Shown: piece after piece, positions 52,162 to 64,000 of the stretch | Position numbering within the stretch: position 1 is the first letter of the stretch | Layout of the letters: every line of letters starts with the position of its first letter | Assembly (NCBI GenBank): GCA_047967505.1 | Contig: CM106538.1 | Direction: 5' to 3' (one strand) | DNA length: 64,000 nt | DNA from: Dipteris shenzhenensis | Lineage: Eukaryota; Polypodiophyta; Polypodiopsida; Gleicheniales | Translations under genes and position numbers: made by a program | Notes under the pieces: model-generated | What the model was told of the DNA's origin: nothing | Databases searched by the model: none | The model's input: the letters and a program-made list of their open reading frames with translations, nothing else

Positions 52162-54000
52162 CTAGTTGCAGGATCGGCCCTTCTTGCTCCTTTCCTGGAG
52201 GGGGCTAGTTTCTCCCTTCAAGCTCCTTTTCTTTGCAGTCAGGCTTTTCTTGGCCTTCTTCAATTCAAGCTCCTTCTCTTTTGCAATTTTTGCCCAAATG
52301 GAAAATTGAGCTGTAGCATCTACTTTCTTGTCGTAGATAACTATAGCAGGTAGGCACATTTGATCTATCCATGACCTACACAATGGCACATTACTTACTC
52401 TATATACCAAGCTTGCATGCACAAACACCCCAAAGCAAAAAACATGCACAGGGTGGTAGCACGCAGGCCATCGGATCATACAGTCATCTATGATTGGGGG
52501 TATGGTAGACCATGCATTTCAAAGGTCCTACTGCATAACATGATAGGCATCTAATTTAACTATTGCAGTCGTCAATACCATAGTTTGACTCTATACACGC
52601 AGAAGTTGCCTCTTTATTCCTTCCTCCCTCATCCTAAGATTGCGGATGTTCTCCTTCATCTCCACCACTCTTTGCTCACTCCATGCAACAACTTCATTTG
52701 ATTCCCTCATAATCTCTTGAAGGTGCTTAAATTGCTCAATAGCATCAACATGGGCCATTTCCAAGACTTCCACTCTAGTTTGGAAATCTCTTATGATGAC
52801 GGACTACTTTTCAAAACTTTCAAAAGCCACTCCAAGCTCGTGCATAACCCTATCATTATCATGTTGCAGGGTCTTGTAGCTTAATCTTTGAACTTGTAAA
52901 AGTGCTTCTAGATAAAAACCCCCCATGTGGTTGTTGCAACTTGCTCCATCGTGGCTGCTCTCTGCATCCTCCTTGGCCTAGAGAGCTACCTCATTGTCTT
53001 ATCCACCGTGGCTTCTCTCTGCCCCATCCTTCTTGGCCTTGAAGCTCTCTTACAACTATTGCATCGCCACTCTGGTTTCTACATTCTCCCTATTCAGCTC
53101 CATCATCTAGTTTTTCAATGTTCAATGTGTTCTACATGTTGCAGAGCCGTTTGTAAAGAGCCTCCTTTTTGGCTCTCTATTCTTCAAGATTCTTTCACAT
53201 CGTTCCTAGCTCTTTCTCCGTGATGTCCCCATCCTTTATGACATCTTCAAGCCTATCCCAAAGCTCCTTGATGCACTTCTCTGCTTCTTCTCTTCTATGC
53301 CTTTCCATGTCCACCATTTTTGCAGTGGCCTTAGCTTTCTCTCGTGCGTGCATGTCCCTGACTTTTGCCTCCTCTACCTTGGCTTCTGCACCCTCCCTTA
53401 TACTTTTCTCATATTGTGCTGTCTTTGCTACATCGGTGTCCTTATCTTGTAGAAGAGTCACCTTCTGAGACATCTTCTTATCATGTTGCTCAAAAATCCC
53501 TTTGAGGGTAGATGTCATTAGGTGCATTGCAACTCTAGTGGATTGAGCTGCCAATTTGGATTTTCCATCCATGCAATTCTTCAAGTTGGTTATCATGCTC
53601 TTGGAGATCACCCTTGAGAAAGAGACATTGCATCCTTTTACTTGCTCTACTGCTGCTTTTAAACCTGCTAGAACTTAAAGGTTTCTCTTGTATTAGGAAA
53701 GAAGTTAACTATCTTCTATAGCACATCCTGGAAGTGTGTTGCAAGCTAGAAATCTTGACTCCACCATCTTTACTAATCTAAGCATTGGGGTATACATTTA
53801 GAATATCCTATCTCTTCCACTGCTTCTCCAAGAAGTGTGCTTGCAAATTGCCTCTAGGAATGCCTAGCGCATTTTCAATCATGCTGTGAGTGATGGCAAT
53901 CTTCTGACCTTGATAGACTATTTGTCCCTCCATGTTCACTTCCTGTACCAACTTGGTGAAGTTGTTGAGAGCATCCAAATTGGACTTTTAAAGAGCGAGT
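52162..54000 (-). pseudogene. Coiled-coil ORF relic, probably retroelement-linked
   Basis: Read from 54000 leftward: LVQEVNMEGQIVYQGQKIAI, then THSMIENALGIPRG, a pattern like the N-terminal plant-transposon domain that precedes coiled coils in some gypsy-associated ORFs. Next come a Lys/Glu/Ala-rich coiled coil (53195-53611: KMSQKVTLLQDKDTDVAKTA, ERHRREEAEKCIKELWDRL), more charged helix (52591-52773) and a Lys-rich end (52162-52479: KIAKEKELELKKAKKSL). Stops separate the pieces. I cannot assign a function. A structural gag-like or accessory protein of a retroelement is the most likely reading. Confidence 0.45.
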
Positions 54001-54231
54001 GAAGATATATGTCACGATTTCAAGATCAAGGGAGGAGAGTCTCTCACACTATGCTACAAAGGGGGAGCTCTCGGATTGTGCAAAGGGGGAGGAAAGAATA
54101 TGTGAGGAGTTCCCATGCAGGGGATGAGGAAATATTATGTGAGGAGCTTTCAAACTATGCAGACATGTTTTGAAGCTCAGTATGTCCAAGTGGATCCATT
54201 ATGAGAGGGAATAGAAGTTGCAGGAAGAGTT

Positions 54232-54490
54232 CAAGGGAGAAAGAAATAGCTGAGAGAGGGATAGAAGATGAAACAGAGAAGGAAATGGAATAGTGGAGGC
54301 TTAGGTTTGCAGTTTGAGTGCAAGGGAGAAAGAAATGGTCATGAGGGATAGAAGATGAAATAGTGAAGGGAATGGAATAGTGGAGGCTTAAGTTTATAGC
54401 CCGATTGCAAGGGAGAAAGAAATGATCGAGACGAAACAATGAAGGGAACAGAATTGTCAAGGTGAGAGCCACCGCGATGGTTGGCCCAAA
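54232..54490. repeat. About 88-bp tandem repeat, three copies
   Basis: Units beginning CAAGGGAGAAAGAAATGGTC start at 54232, 54321 and 54408. The last copy is incomplete. Confidence 0.85.
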
Positions 54491-54680
54491 TTTTGATTAA
54501 TTCAAGGTAGCAATTGCACCTTACATGGTAATGAGTGTCAGATTATGCTTCATGATTTACATTAGTGATAATTTTTGCCACCTTCTATCAGTGGTGGTGG
54601 CGGCTAACATTCCATCGAGGTGGTGTCTAAGATTGGCACCATGTCTGTGGTGGTGGATAAGATTCCATTGGGCTGGTAGT

Positions 54681-55670
54681 TTTAGCCGGAAAAGTAATTG
54701 AGACCAGATGCTAGAGGCTAAGTATGGCGACGCTCAAAGGCCATAGAGAAAAGGAGATCATGAGGGCGAAGGGATGTCATAGGGGTGAAAAAGGAATTAG
54801 AAGTGGAGGGAAGGAAAAGGGAGACTATGACACAAGGGGAAAGGGAGAGGGGGAAGAGAAGCATGTACATGATAGGAGGAGGAATCTTGAGATGTAGACA
54901 TCAAGGGAAGAGAACCATACTTTATTTGAAAGAAGGGATGAGAGGGAAATATCAAAATACTAGCTAGGTGGCTTTACAAGAATGAGCGTGTCTCATCAAG
55001 GAATAGCCCCTTCCTTTTATAGCCAAAAGAGGGGGTCTCTCCACATTAATGTATCCTCCCACATGCATGGTGTGTGTGGAAAAGTCTCCCATGTGGGCTA
55101 GGTGGTTACGCACTCTCAATTGTGTGCAACAACCCTTTGCCTCAATTTTCCACATAAATCAAGCCCCATATCTCAAGTCTATGATACTCCCTTGGTCTCT
55201 TTCCAATTTTATAATATGTTCAAACCTCTAGGAGGACAAGTGGAGGGTTGGCACAAGGAATCTTGCCACCTCATCCTACTTTCCCCATTATTTAACTAGC
55301 TCTCTTGGTCCTTCTATACTTATCCCACATGGGCCTATCCCATATGGAGGGAATAACTCAATATAATATCTATCTCCACCTATTTTATATTGCTTCTCCC
55401 ATGGACTTTGAGCCATATCTCACTAAATGCAGCCTAGGTGGAGGGGTGGCACATGGAGGAGCCATGCCACCTTGCATTTTATAATATTACTATCATGGAT
55501 TATGTACAACACATCTTATGGGTCCTCTTACATGGAAGGGTGGCACATGGTCATGCCCTACCACCTCAACCTTGGGCCCTACGCACACCATAGTTTATTA
55601 TACTATTGCCACATATACAAACACACATACATATTAATGCCTTTTTCCTTAGACAATTTTATCCATAACA
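54681..55670 (-). mobile_element. Solo LTR of the gypsy family, inverted relative to the LTR at 46936
   Basis: On the minus strand it starts TGTTATGGATAAAATTG (at 55670) and ends CCGGCTAAA (at 54681). Exact 5-bp duplications GTAGT flank it (54676-54680 and 55671-55675). The joined flanks (GCTGGTAGT then TAATTACCAACC) match an uninterrupted sequence near 56280, which acts as an empty-site control. Neither a PBS nor a polypurine tract adjoins it, so the internal region was lost by LTR-LTR recombination. Confidence 0.88.
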
Positions 55671-55675
55671 GTAGT

Positions 55676-56420
55676 TAATTACCAACCATCGCAATGGTCC
55701 ACAATTACTCACCTACTAGTTACCACCACCATCGGGCTTGCATGATCAGTAGAGTGTAGTTAATTACCAGCCAGCAGGATTGCATGCTCAATAGAGTGAA
55801 TGGTAATGGGCTTGCATGATCAGCCTAGTGCAATTAGTTACCAGTCATCGGGCTTGCATGCTCAATAGAGTGCATGGTAATGAGTGATTGGAGGTGATTA
55901 GACTTCATGCTTAATGTTTGTGGTAACTATTGCCACCTTCCACTGGTGGTTGCGACGGTCGATGGTAGTGGCTCCAAGGTGGCATCTATGATTACCAGCC
56001 ATGTCTGTGGTGGTGCCTAAGATTCCACGGAGCTACCCATTAATTACCAGCCACCGTAGTGGCCTACAATTACTCACCTTCCAATTACCATCACCAGGCT
56101 TACATAATTAGTAGAGTGATGTTAATTACAAGTCACTGGGCTTGCATGCTCAGTAGAGTAATTACCATAGTTTATTGCTAGTTAATTACCAGGACAATCG
56201 CATCTCCTTCATGATTACCATCCGTGTTGTAGCTGATTGCCACTACCTTCGGTGGTGAGGTCGCATCTAAGATTCCTTCGAGCTGGTAGTTAATTACCAA
56301 CCACACCACAGTGGCTTCTAATTAAAATGTCTCATGATTAAATTTGAATGGCACCCTCCTTGGATTTCGATTAATTAAGGTGGTGGTTTAAAATAGTTCA
56401 TGATTATTTAGATAGCACAC
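55676..56420. repeat. Degenerate repeats built on TAATTACCA and GGGCTTGCATG
   Basis: Words such as TTAATTACCAGCCAC, GGGCTTGCATGCTCAATAGA and TAATTACCATCC recur every 60-100 bp. The block continues on the left side of the solo LTR (54490-54680), so the LTR inserted into it. Confidence 0.65.
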
Positions 56421-57357
56421 CGGGTCTCTAGGTGAAAAGGGAGAAGAAGAAGATCCCTGTCGATGGCTTGAACTTTAATTAATATATGGTCTATGGCATT
56501 TGGCATTTGGCTACTTTGGTTTAAAATGGCTCATGATTATTTGGATGGCAACCTCCTTGGGATTTTGATTAATTAAGGAGGTGGCTTAAAATGTCTCATG
56601 ATTATTTGGATGGCACACTGAGCCTCGAGGTCCAAAGAGAGAAGAAGGTGATGATCCCCAGTAGCTCCACTCAGCACGGTGGCTCGAACTTTCTAATATA
56701 TGAGGTCCGTGGCATTAGGCGTTTGGCCACTTTGCTCTCATCTACCCTTGCTCTACTACTTTTCCCCATGCAACCTCCTCCAGCTCTCTTCCACCCTTGC
56801 TCTATTTTGCTCCACTCATCTCGTCCCCTGCTCATTCACTCCATTACTCACCCACTCTTTTCGCCATGCCTGTTACTACTATCGCCCTCGATGCAACATG
56901 ATCCCAATCTTTTTTGCCTTCTCACATATAAGGTCATTGTCATGCACTTGTTAGGACTTGAAATGCTCGCTCATGTGGAATCTCTTCGTTCCCTTAGTCG
57001 ATCCCTTTCCCCCCACATCTGCATGTCACCACCTTCGATGGCATGCACACCTCTAGCCTCTACATGGTTGTGTTGTATGGATTCCCGGGAGATGCTAATG
57101 AAGGGATAAGGATTTTCATAGTAGAGTACTCTTGTCTTGTTGGGGGTACTATAATTTGAGAGGAGCATTTGTGCAATGTGCACGGTCTCTTCGGCCTCTC
57201 CACCGTCTCTCCATCGGGTCCTCAAAAAAATTGAATGCAACAAGCTGGTCTGGCGGCAATGTTGAGTTGTACAAATATCCTCTTGCTATCAACAATCGGC
57301 AACACTAAGTTGTACAAATATTATCTTACTCAATGAGGCTCATAACCACTTAGCAAT
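56421..57357. other. No confident gene
   Basis: Two related segments beginning GGTTTAAAATGGCTCATGAT or similar occur near 56380, 56518 and 56588. An open frame at 56591-57109 is Leu/Ser/Pro-rich with no recognised domain. Confidence 0.35.
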
Positions 57358-57670
57358 GGATGTAATGTTTTGGCCTTTAAGGCTCTCAGTGATCTTTTGG
57401 ATCACTGGATGTAATCTTTTGGTCTCTAAGGCTCTCAGCAATTGCTGAGCTTTTACAAATGTAATCTCTTTGTTTAATTTGAGGCTCTTAGTATAAACTA
57501 TTGTTAATTTTTATATAAATCACTCAGTAATGGCTGAGTGGTTATCTTGCTAGATGTAATCTTTTGGCCTTTAAGGCTCACAGCAATTGCTAAGTTTTTA
57601 TAAATGTAAGATCTTTTGTTCAATTTTTGATCTTAGTATAAATTATTGTTAATTTTATGTAACATGTTAT
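57358..57670. repeat. About 145-bp degenerate tandem repeat
   Basis: The words GATGTAATCTTTTGGYCT and AAGGCTCTCAGCAATTGCT recur (at 57408 and 57553, with a partial copy before), followed by TAGTATAAAYTATTGTTAAT in both units. Confidence 0.75.
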
Positions 57671-57935
57671 TGGATGTAAATGTAATCTCTTTTTCTCAAA
57701 TTTTACTTGATGAATTGTAGTTGATTATTTGGATGGCACCACTAGGCCTCTAGTCACTCTAGTGGCTTGGAATAATTTTGCCCTCATTTAGGAGTTATTA
57801 CAATAAGGACTAAAGTACCAGTAAAGTAGGACTACATTTTCCTTAGTTGAGGACCAAAATAACGCTAAAATAGCTCTAACAACCCATTGTGGCGGTTGCA
57901 TGGAGATACATCTATAAAAATACAATCAAACTTTT

Positions 57936-58106
57936 AGAAAATGCAATTGATGATATGGCCCTTGAGGGGTCCCCTCTAGGGACAAGGGCCATATCGACAT
58001 GGATTATACAATATCTAGGATGCCACTGGACAGATATGGCATTTTGATATGGCCATTGTCCCTAGAGGGGACCCCTCAAGGACCATATCGACAATTGCAT
58101 TTTCCT
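57936..58106. mobile_element. 170-bp foldback / long-TIR MITE
   Basis: Arms of about 60 bp (57936-57995 and 58046-58106) are nearly perfect inverted copies, around a 50-bp spacer. Each arm holds TTGAGGGGTCCCCTCTAGGG and a GATATGGCC word. AAAATGCAATTG marks the outer edge of both arms. No clear target duplication could be fixed. The transcript would form a long hairpin. Confidence 0.85.
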
Positions 58107-58139
58107 TGGTTGCACAAGAATATACATTTTCCTTGGTTC

Positions 58140-58690
58140 ACTAATATATAACTCCAAGAACCAGCACGGTGGTTGTCATAGATCTCCTTTTGATTGCTAG
58201 CACAATGGTCGTCCTTCTGTAATAAGTAAAATAGGTAACTCCATAACTCCAAGAACAAGCACAATGGTCGCTCCAAGCCAACCTTGAATATTTTTGATTT
58301 TGCATGAGCGCACTGCTCGGTGAAAGGTGGAAAAGTTATTACAAAAGGCTAGGTGCAATGGCAGGTGGTCAGGCAAGAGAGTATGCTACATGAAACAGGG
58401 CAAGGCTACCATGTGTTAAGCTTTGCAGTGTTTAGAATGATAGACTGCGTCTCATCATTTTGCCAAGAACCAACGCGGTGGTCACTCCAAGATAACCTTG
58501 AATTTTCATGATCTGCATGGACACGCTGCTCGGTGATAAACTTGCAGCAAAAGGCAACATAATGGCAAGTGGTCAGGCCACTGCGCTGTGCAAAGCAATG
58601 CAGATATGCACGATGTAGTTGTGCTAGAGACTGCATTGCACAAATTAGGCCAGAGGTGACCATGTGTCAAGTTCTATGGTGTTCATAATA
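58140..58690. repeat. About 215-bp degenerate tandem repeat
   Basis: CCAAGAACAAGCACAATGGT at 58248 and CCAAGAACCAACGCGGTGGT at about 58463 start two long related units, both containing CTGCTCGGTGA and ACCATGTGT. A short related copy lies at 58153. No gene. Confidence 0.7.
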
Positions 58691-58859
58691 AATAGATTTC
58701 ATCTCATTATTATGTCAGTGCAGCATCACAACGTCGAGAAAATTTTCGGCATGAGAATGGGTCCGTCCCAAATTCAAAATCTCACACAGGAGTGCATCGC
58801 GTCATAGCCCAAAAAATAGTTCTACAATTGGCTACACCAAAGCAAACGTTGACCCTAGA

Positions 58860-60720
58860 CTAATCCTGCAATGTGGATGAAAGGTATTCCTAGTATAATT
58901 TCATAGCCATCTGGCTGGTCATGGAAATCCATTAACAGAAACTAGACTCGATAGGTTAGATCAAAGGTACTCTTGATGTTGATGTCCTTAGCACTCCTAC
59001 CGATTGAGCTATGGTCCATCAACTAATTTGACATGAGCTTTGTACTCTTCATTTTAGGTCATCCCCACTTGTCCCAACATTGTTTAGTGATGATACTTAT
59101 ACCAGCTCCTCCATGATTGTTGTAGCATCCTCCATCCAGCTCCTCCATCCTCCATCCATGATTGTTATAGCATCCTTAGTATGGGAAGTACTGTGTTAGT
59201 GTCATTACACTCAAAGTACTAGCCCATCTTGTTAATGGATATCTTAAGGAGGTTTTGATCCTGAACCGCTGCATTCTACTACCTTAGAGGACACATTTTC
59301 TTGGGTCACCATTTTCTTGTTCATTATCTTGTCTCAAGGTTTCAATGGGAATTTCGACCTTAGTGGTGGATAGGAAGGCACTTGGTCCAAACACATCCTG
59401 AGGTTGTGTGATTAGCTTCTAGCCCACCGATTGTGGTTTTCCAATCCAATAAAAGGATGTATTATTCTCTTCTTTTTCTTGGTGCCATGCAAGGTCCTCC
59501 TCCAACATCTTATGCCTTAGGAGTGAACGTCCTATTGATGAACCTTGCGATCCTTTCTCATCCACTCTTTCCATTATAGGGGAGTCTTTAGGGGCTCTAT
59601 GAGTAGTTTGATAGTTAAAATGAATAGTGTTTAGCACCTTGATGGACTTGAGCCATATCTCAAATCTTTATTAGAAGTCATGCACCAATTGTTGTGCCTT
59701 GGTAAGGTGTTTCTTCTCAATGACAAGGTGTAGGTAATCACCCTGACCTTTGGGGTCATATGTTTCCTATGAGTCAACACTCCCCAAGTATCATCCCTTC
59801 CTTTAGGTGATAGATTAAATTGGTTATCGACCAAGGGAGTATGCCACTAGAAGAGACTGAGGTGAACAAGGTGGTTGTGTCCTCATAGGAGCAATTTTGA
59901 ATAATCACCTTGTTCGAACCTTTCCCTACTTTAACTGCACCTTTACCATTTACCTCTCTGGGTTGGGATGTCTAGCTTTATATTTGGTGTGCTTGCATTG
60001 TTTTTTACTAAAGGCTCAAAAGCCAAGTCCTTGGTTATTGCATTTAAAGATATCAAACATACTTGGCCTCTTTCTACACTTAGCAAGTTAATGATGGCCT
60101 TAGGTTCTGTGGTAGTTTTAGGAGTCCTTCGCATTGAAAGATGATGCATTCCACAACCATAGAATAATGGTGCACCTGCATTGGTGGTGGTTTCCATTGG
60201 CATGGTTTGTTCATCCTCATATGGACAATACTTTAAGAATTGAGGTCTTTGGCCGTTGTAGCATGACACCTGCTGATTGGTTATCTTATATGGACACTCA
60301 CTAGCCCTATGGGAACCTTGACATGTGTAACATTGCATCGGGGGTCTTTGGGTCAAGGTCTTCATATCCCTGGACTTTTGGGAGATAGATAGACTAGCAT
60401 ATACTGATTTTCATGCATAACATAGTGACTTATATAGCCAGGTATCGGTTTGTAGGGGGGTGGCCTAAGCATTGGGGAAACAGGGTCGAGCCAAGATAAA
60501 ATTAGGAGCCATGGAGGCTCCAAGATTTCAATCTTCACCCATCTCTCTGTCAAAACTAATGGAGTCTTTTGAGCTAGAGATATCCACTTGGGATCATCCT
60601 TTTAAGCTAGGCACTTGGCTGGATAGGATGTTGATAATATTGAAAGCATTATGTTCCAATTTAGGATCAGATGCACACAACCGTCTAGATCTCAGGTGCT
60701 TGTAGGTGGATTAGTGTTGA
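58860..60720 (-). pseudogene. Ty3/gypsy-type gag and protease relic
   Basis: From 60553 leftward: a gag tail (PYKPIPGYISHYVMHENQYM), a zinc-knuckle-like CYTCQGSHRASEC at about 60330 (one residue shorter than the usual CX2CX4HX4C), a linker, and at 59419-59637 a charged region. Near 58900-58950 MDFHDQPDGYEIILGIPFIH fits the end of a retropepsin (D-x-I-L-G). The RT is not present. Several stops break it. Gag would coat the element RNA. The family differs from the gypsy pol at 43320. Confidence 0.55.
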
Positions 60721-61343
60721 TGGACACCTAGGAAAGCCCTAACAATCAGGTCAACTATTGTCAACTAACAATGACCGGCTAATTCAACATGTACCGGGTT
60801 ACTTTCTTGGTGTGTGTTGGGACATTAACTCAGAGTGTGCTGGGTTATGGTTCATTTAGTATGGTGTCTTTTTTGAGAAGATTCAAGGTCCAAATAATAA
60901 TTTCTAGTGCTTGTGACCTATTTGGGCATTGTCTAGATTATCAAAAGACTTCAAGAGTGCTAAATTTTATGATCCTCCCTTTTAGTTCAATCAATTACAA
61001 AATTCACCCATTTTATCAATATTTGAGTTTTAGTTTAGTGGTTGTGGTGGATGGTTGATCACTTAATGATCAAAATGATGAATTTCAACTCAAAATTAAA
61101 CCCTTGCAGTGATGACTAACGGATTTAGCATTTGCGAATTAGACTTAATTCAGCATGTGCATGCACTCAGTTGGATAATTCAACATGTGTTGGGTTAGGG
61201 GTCGTCGACTCTTATTTTGGATTCGATTTTATGCATTTAATGTGCCAACTAGAAGACCTTGTTAGATGTCAAAGTGTCAGACTGTGTGAGGTAGTTAAAG
61301 CTAATTCAATGGTCCTGAAATAATGCAACATGCGTTTGTAAGA
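60721..61343. other. No gene seen
   Basis: Contains three copies of a TAATTCARCATGT word (about 60780, 61149 and 61178) with GGGTTA nearby, possibly an LTR remnant. Open frames (60789-61058, 61132-61323) have no known domain. Confidence 0.35.
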
Positions 61344-62081
61344 AAACAATACAACGTCTATGCTCAACAGATAACAGGATCTCGTATGCAAGAGAGAAAA
61401 GCAGATAGTATGGAGAATCAAAAATTTGATTACTGTAAAACTGATACAATAGATGGCGCTACCTCCCAGCCGTGCGCTCCTGTGTGAGAAGCTTCGGTGG
61501 CATGCTGGAAACAGTAGAGGACGGAGGCTGGATGCTAAGGAATCAGGGTTGCTGCTAGCCAGTGATGATGATGGGCTTCACAGGCTTGCTCTTATATAGC
61601 CACCAATTGTAGTCGGTTAGACCCAATTGGGAGACCGACCCAGTCAGCCCAAAACAACCGATTGGAGATCGGTCCCAAAATAGGCCACCGACCACACGTT
61701 AGAACCGTGGCGCAACCGTGGCGCAAAATAGAGCAACTGACCTACGAACACCGTTCGGCCCAGAGCCATCCGAGATCATTTGGGGCTCCAAATGAGCCTC
61801 GCAACTCGAGAGTGGGCTGCCTCGAAAAATGCTCCGTCTACCCTTAGTGCGTTCAGTCATGGGATGCCTTCCCACACTTGCATGTAGCCTAGTTGGCAGT
61901 GTGCCAACTCTATCTGAAGCCGTCCAGCCATCAGGCCACACATGGCCCCCATCTGGTGTCCAAACCAGGATCTACCAAATAACCTAGTTACTCAAATGCC
62001 TTCTCCTCATATGGGGGGCTCACAAGTAGAGCTAGCTGGTTCCCGCGTAGTTATAGGATAGTGGAGCATTGATATCTAACA
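61344..62081 (-). mobile_element. 3' LTR (outer end truncated) of copia element 2
   Basis: It ends ATCTAACA at 62081, directly before a polypurine tract (62082-62090 on the minus strand). 61346-61530 resembles 24604-24790, and 61998-62081 resembles 19313-19391. The outer left end lacks the TGTTAG start seen at 24396, so it is truncated or joined to other sequence. Confidence 0.7.
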
Positions 62082-64000
62082 CCCCCCCTTAATGTCCACC
62101 TGCAAGTGAACTTACTTTTTCGGCCCAATGCCAAGTCGATGAAGATGCCTCTCTAGGAAGTCTCTTCCAAGAGCCTTCGTAAAGATGTCCGCAGCATTCT
62201 CTATAGTCGGACAGTACACCAAGTCGACCTCTCCATCCATAATGAGCTCGTGTACAAAGTGATATTGAATCTCAATGTGTTTTGTGCGAGCATGGTACAT
62301 AGGGTTCTTTGCAATTGCCATGCAACTCTGATTGTCACATGATAACTGCGTAGGCTTGTTCTGCACTACACCCATGTCCCCTAAAATCCTCCTCAACCAC
62401 ACTTCCTCACAAGAAGCAAAACATGCTGATTTTTTGTACTCAGCCTCGGTAGAAGAAAGCGCAACTGTAGGTTGCTTCTTGCTGACCCATGACACAGCTC
62501 CAGATCCAAGTGAGAAACAGTAACCTGTCACTGATCTCCTGCTGTCCATGTCTCCTGCCCAATTCGAGTCATAGAATCCGGTCAAGATGTTGCCCTTAGT
62601 ATAGGTGATGCCATAATCAAGTGTGCCTTTGATGTATTTCAGCACCCGCATCCTTGCCCTCCAATGGTTCTCCCGGGGCTTATTGGAAAACCTACTTAGT
62701 ACACCAGTCGCAAAGCTGATATCCGGCCACATGTTGCATAAGTAAATCAAACTGCCCACAAGCCTTTTGTACACTTCGGTTCGTCCACCAGTGGTGATGA
62801 ATCCTCGTTTGAGAGCTTCACATCAACCTCCATAGGGGTGCCAACTGTCTTGCACTCAGCCATGCCAAATGCCTTCAGTATCTCTCCAGCATACTTCAGC
62901 TATGAGATGAAGATCTGTTTTGGCTCTTGCCAAACTTCAATCCCCAAACAGAAATGCATCAGTCTGAGGTCTGTCATTTCAAACTCTCTTCCTAGCAAAT
63001 GCTTTGTCTGCAAAATCTTCTCTTCATGATTCCCTGTTATGACAAGGTCGTCCACATAAAGGACCACGATCATACACCTGCCTCTAGATATACAAATTTG
63101 CATCAAATGGGCTCCTCCTCCTGGACCCGTTTTGCAGAAAGTAGGCACCAATCCGCTGGTACCATGCTCGTGGGGCCTGTTTCAGCCCGTAAAGTGCCTT
63201 CTTTAGTTTACAGACTTTACCTTCTGAACCGGGGATCACAAAACCTGGTGGTTGTTCCACGTATACCTCCTCCTTGAGATCTCAATTCAGAAAGGCGGAT
63301 TTTACATCCATCTGAAACACGGGCCAACTTTCATGTGCTATTAAGGCCAAAACACTGCGAATTGTGGTTAGTCAAGCTATGGGAGCAAAAGTATATTGAT
63401 AATCAAAACCATGTACCTGTGCGAATCCTTTTGCCATGAGCCGAGCCTTGTACTTATCCAACGTGCCGTCGGACTTATACTTGGTCTTGTACACCCACTT
63501 GGTGCCAATTACCTTGCGTTTTGGTGGTCAATCCACAAGGTCCCAAGGTTGTTCTTCATTATGGAGCCATATTCCGACTGCATAGCCTCCATCCACCTAT
63601 CATCACCCTGTGCCTCTTCAAGACACTTGGGTTCTTCAGCACGGATCACCTCTGTCGTCAAAGCGTAGTTGACCGAGTGTTCCTGTGCCCTTCTTTGCTC
63701 CTCTAATCTCTTGGACCAGCGGTGTTCGGATGATTCCTCCTTAATTGCTGGAGGTTTTCTACCGTCCAAAAGCTGCTTTACCCACTTCGAGAATGGCCGT
63801 TGCCGTTGAGGTTCTGCAGGCTCTTCTTCCTCTTCTTTATGTTGAATCCTCCCAAGCACTATTGGGGGAGTTCGGTCTATTGTTGGTGGTTGTACTAGAT
63901 GGATATCTTGGTCCTGGTTGTCTGGGAAGGAAGCATCCTCCTCCAATTTATGCGACTGTTCTGAGAAGACCACATCGTGACTTACTATTACCTTCTTGGT
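62082..64000 (-). pseudogene. Ty1/copia element 2: RNase H, RT, start of upstream linker (runs off the window)
   Basis: Same family as element 1. From 63973 leftward: the integrase-RT linker (PFSKWVKQLLDGRKPPAIKE, MEAMQSEYGSIMKNN), RT pieces (63181-63500; VVLYVDDLVITGNHEE at 62900-63151, YVDD kept), and RNase H (62112-62774: LVGSLIYLCNMWPDISFATG, GSGAVSWVSKKQPTVALSST, RTKHIEIQYHFVHE, ADIFTKALG). The RNase H frame is longer and cleaner than in element 1, but there are shifts near 62780, 63160 and 63540. Gag and most of the integrase lie beyond 64000. Confidence 0.92.

Noticed and set aside
1-64000. tRNA, rRNA or organelle-derived segments
   Set aside because: None seen on either strand by eye; a covariance-model scan would be needed to exclude short ones.

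Overview
This window is plant nuclear DNA from a large, transposon-rich genome. The evidence is a glyoxal/galactose-oxidase-like (GLOX) gene end, spliced genes with GT..AG introns, telo-box promoter elements, En/Spm (CACTA) transposons, Ty1/copia and Ty3/gypsy retrotransposons, a LINE, hAT-like MITEs and a Helitron-type element. I cannot name the species. The Helentron-type element and low gene density would suit a fern, bryophyte or gymnosperm, but that is a guess.

Layout. 1-855 is the 3' end of a GLOX gene. 2.0-3.3 kb holds an unrecognised gene fragment and a 305-bp tandem duplication. About 3.9-17.1 kb is one Helitron-like element (OB/RPA-like region, Helitron N-terminal region, PIF1-type helicase end, endonuclease end). 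CACTA-A (4713-13647) splits it; its 3-bp duplication is visible and removing it rejoins the host frame. 17.1-18.8 kb is a LINE tail. 18.8-25.1 kb is a degraded copia element (minus strand) with a 912-bp TIR element in its gag. Its 5' LTR is shared with a second copia fragment (25.1-26.1 kb), which abuts a truncated CACTA-B (26.1-33129). A third CACTA relic (C) follows at 33.1-34.2 kb.

34.2-39.8 kb holds unrecognised, mostly decayed ORFs and short tandem repeats. 39.8-43.0 kb holds two convergent genes: an unrecognised two-exon gene (+) and an intronless, long-tailed histone H3-like gene (-) with a TATA box and telo-boxes, broken by seven stops. 43.3-47.8 kb is a Ty3/gypsy pol with its 3' LTR; a 448-bp hAT-like element sits in its integrase. 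47.9-50.2 kb is a spliced minus-strand gene of possible transposase origin beside a GGGA tract. 52-54 kb is a coiled-coil ORF relic. 54681-55670 is a solo LTR of the same gypsy family, inverted. 55.7-58.7 kb is local repeats and a 170-bp foldback. 58.9-60.7 kb is a second gypsy gag/protease relic. 61344 to the end is another copy of the first copia family.

Almost nothing here is an intact gene. Most in-frame stops can be explained by C-to-T change at CAG, TGG or CGA codons, as expected of methylated repeats. The most interesting material is: three related CACTA elements with three different palindromic binding-site words, also placed between their divergent genes; the Helentron-type element; the long-tailed H3-like gene; and a small hAT-like MITE family with exact 8-bp target duplications.
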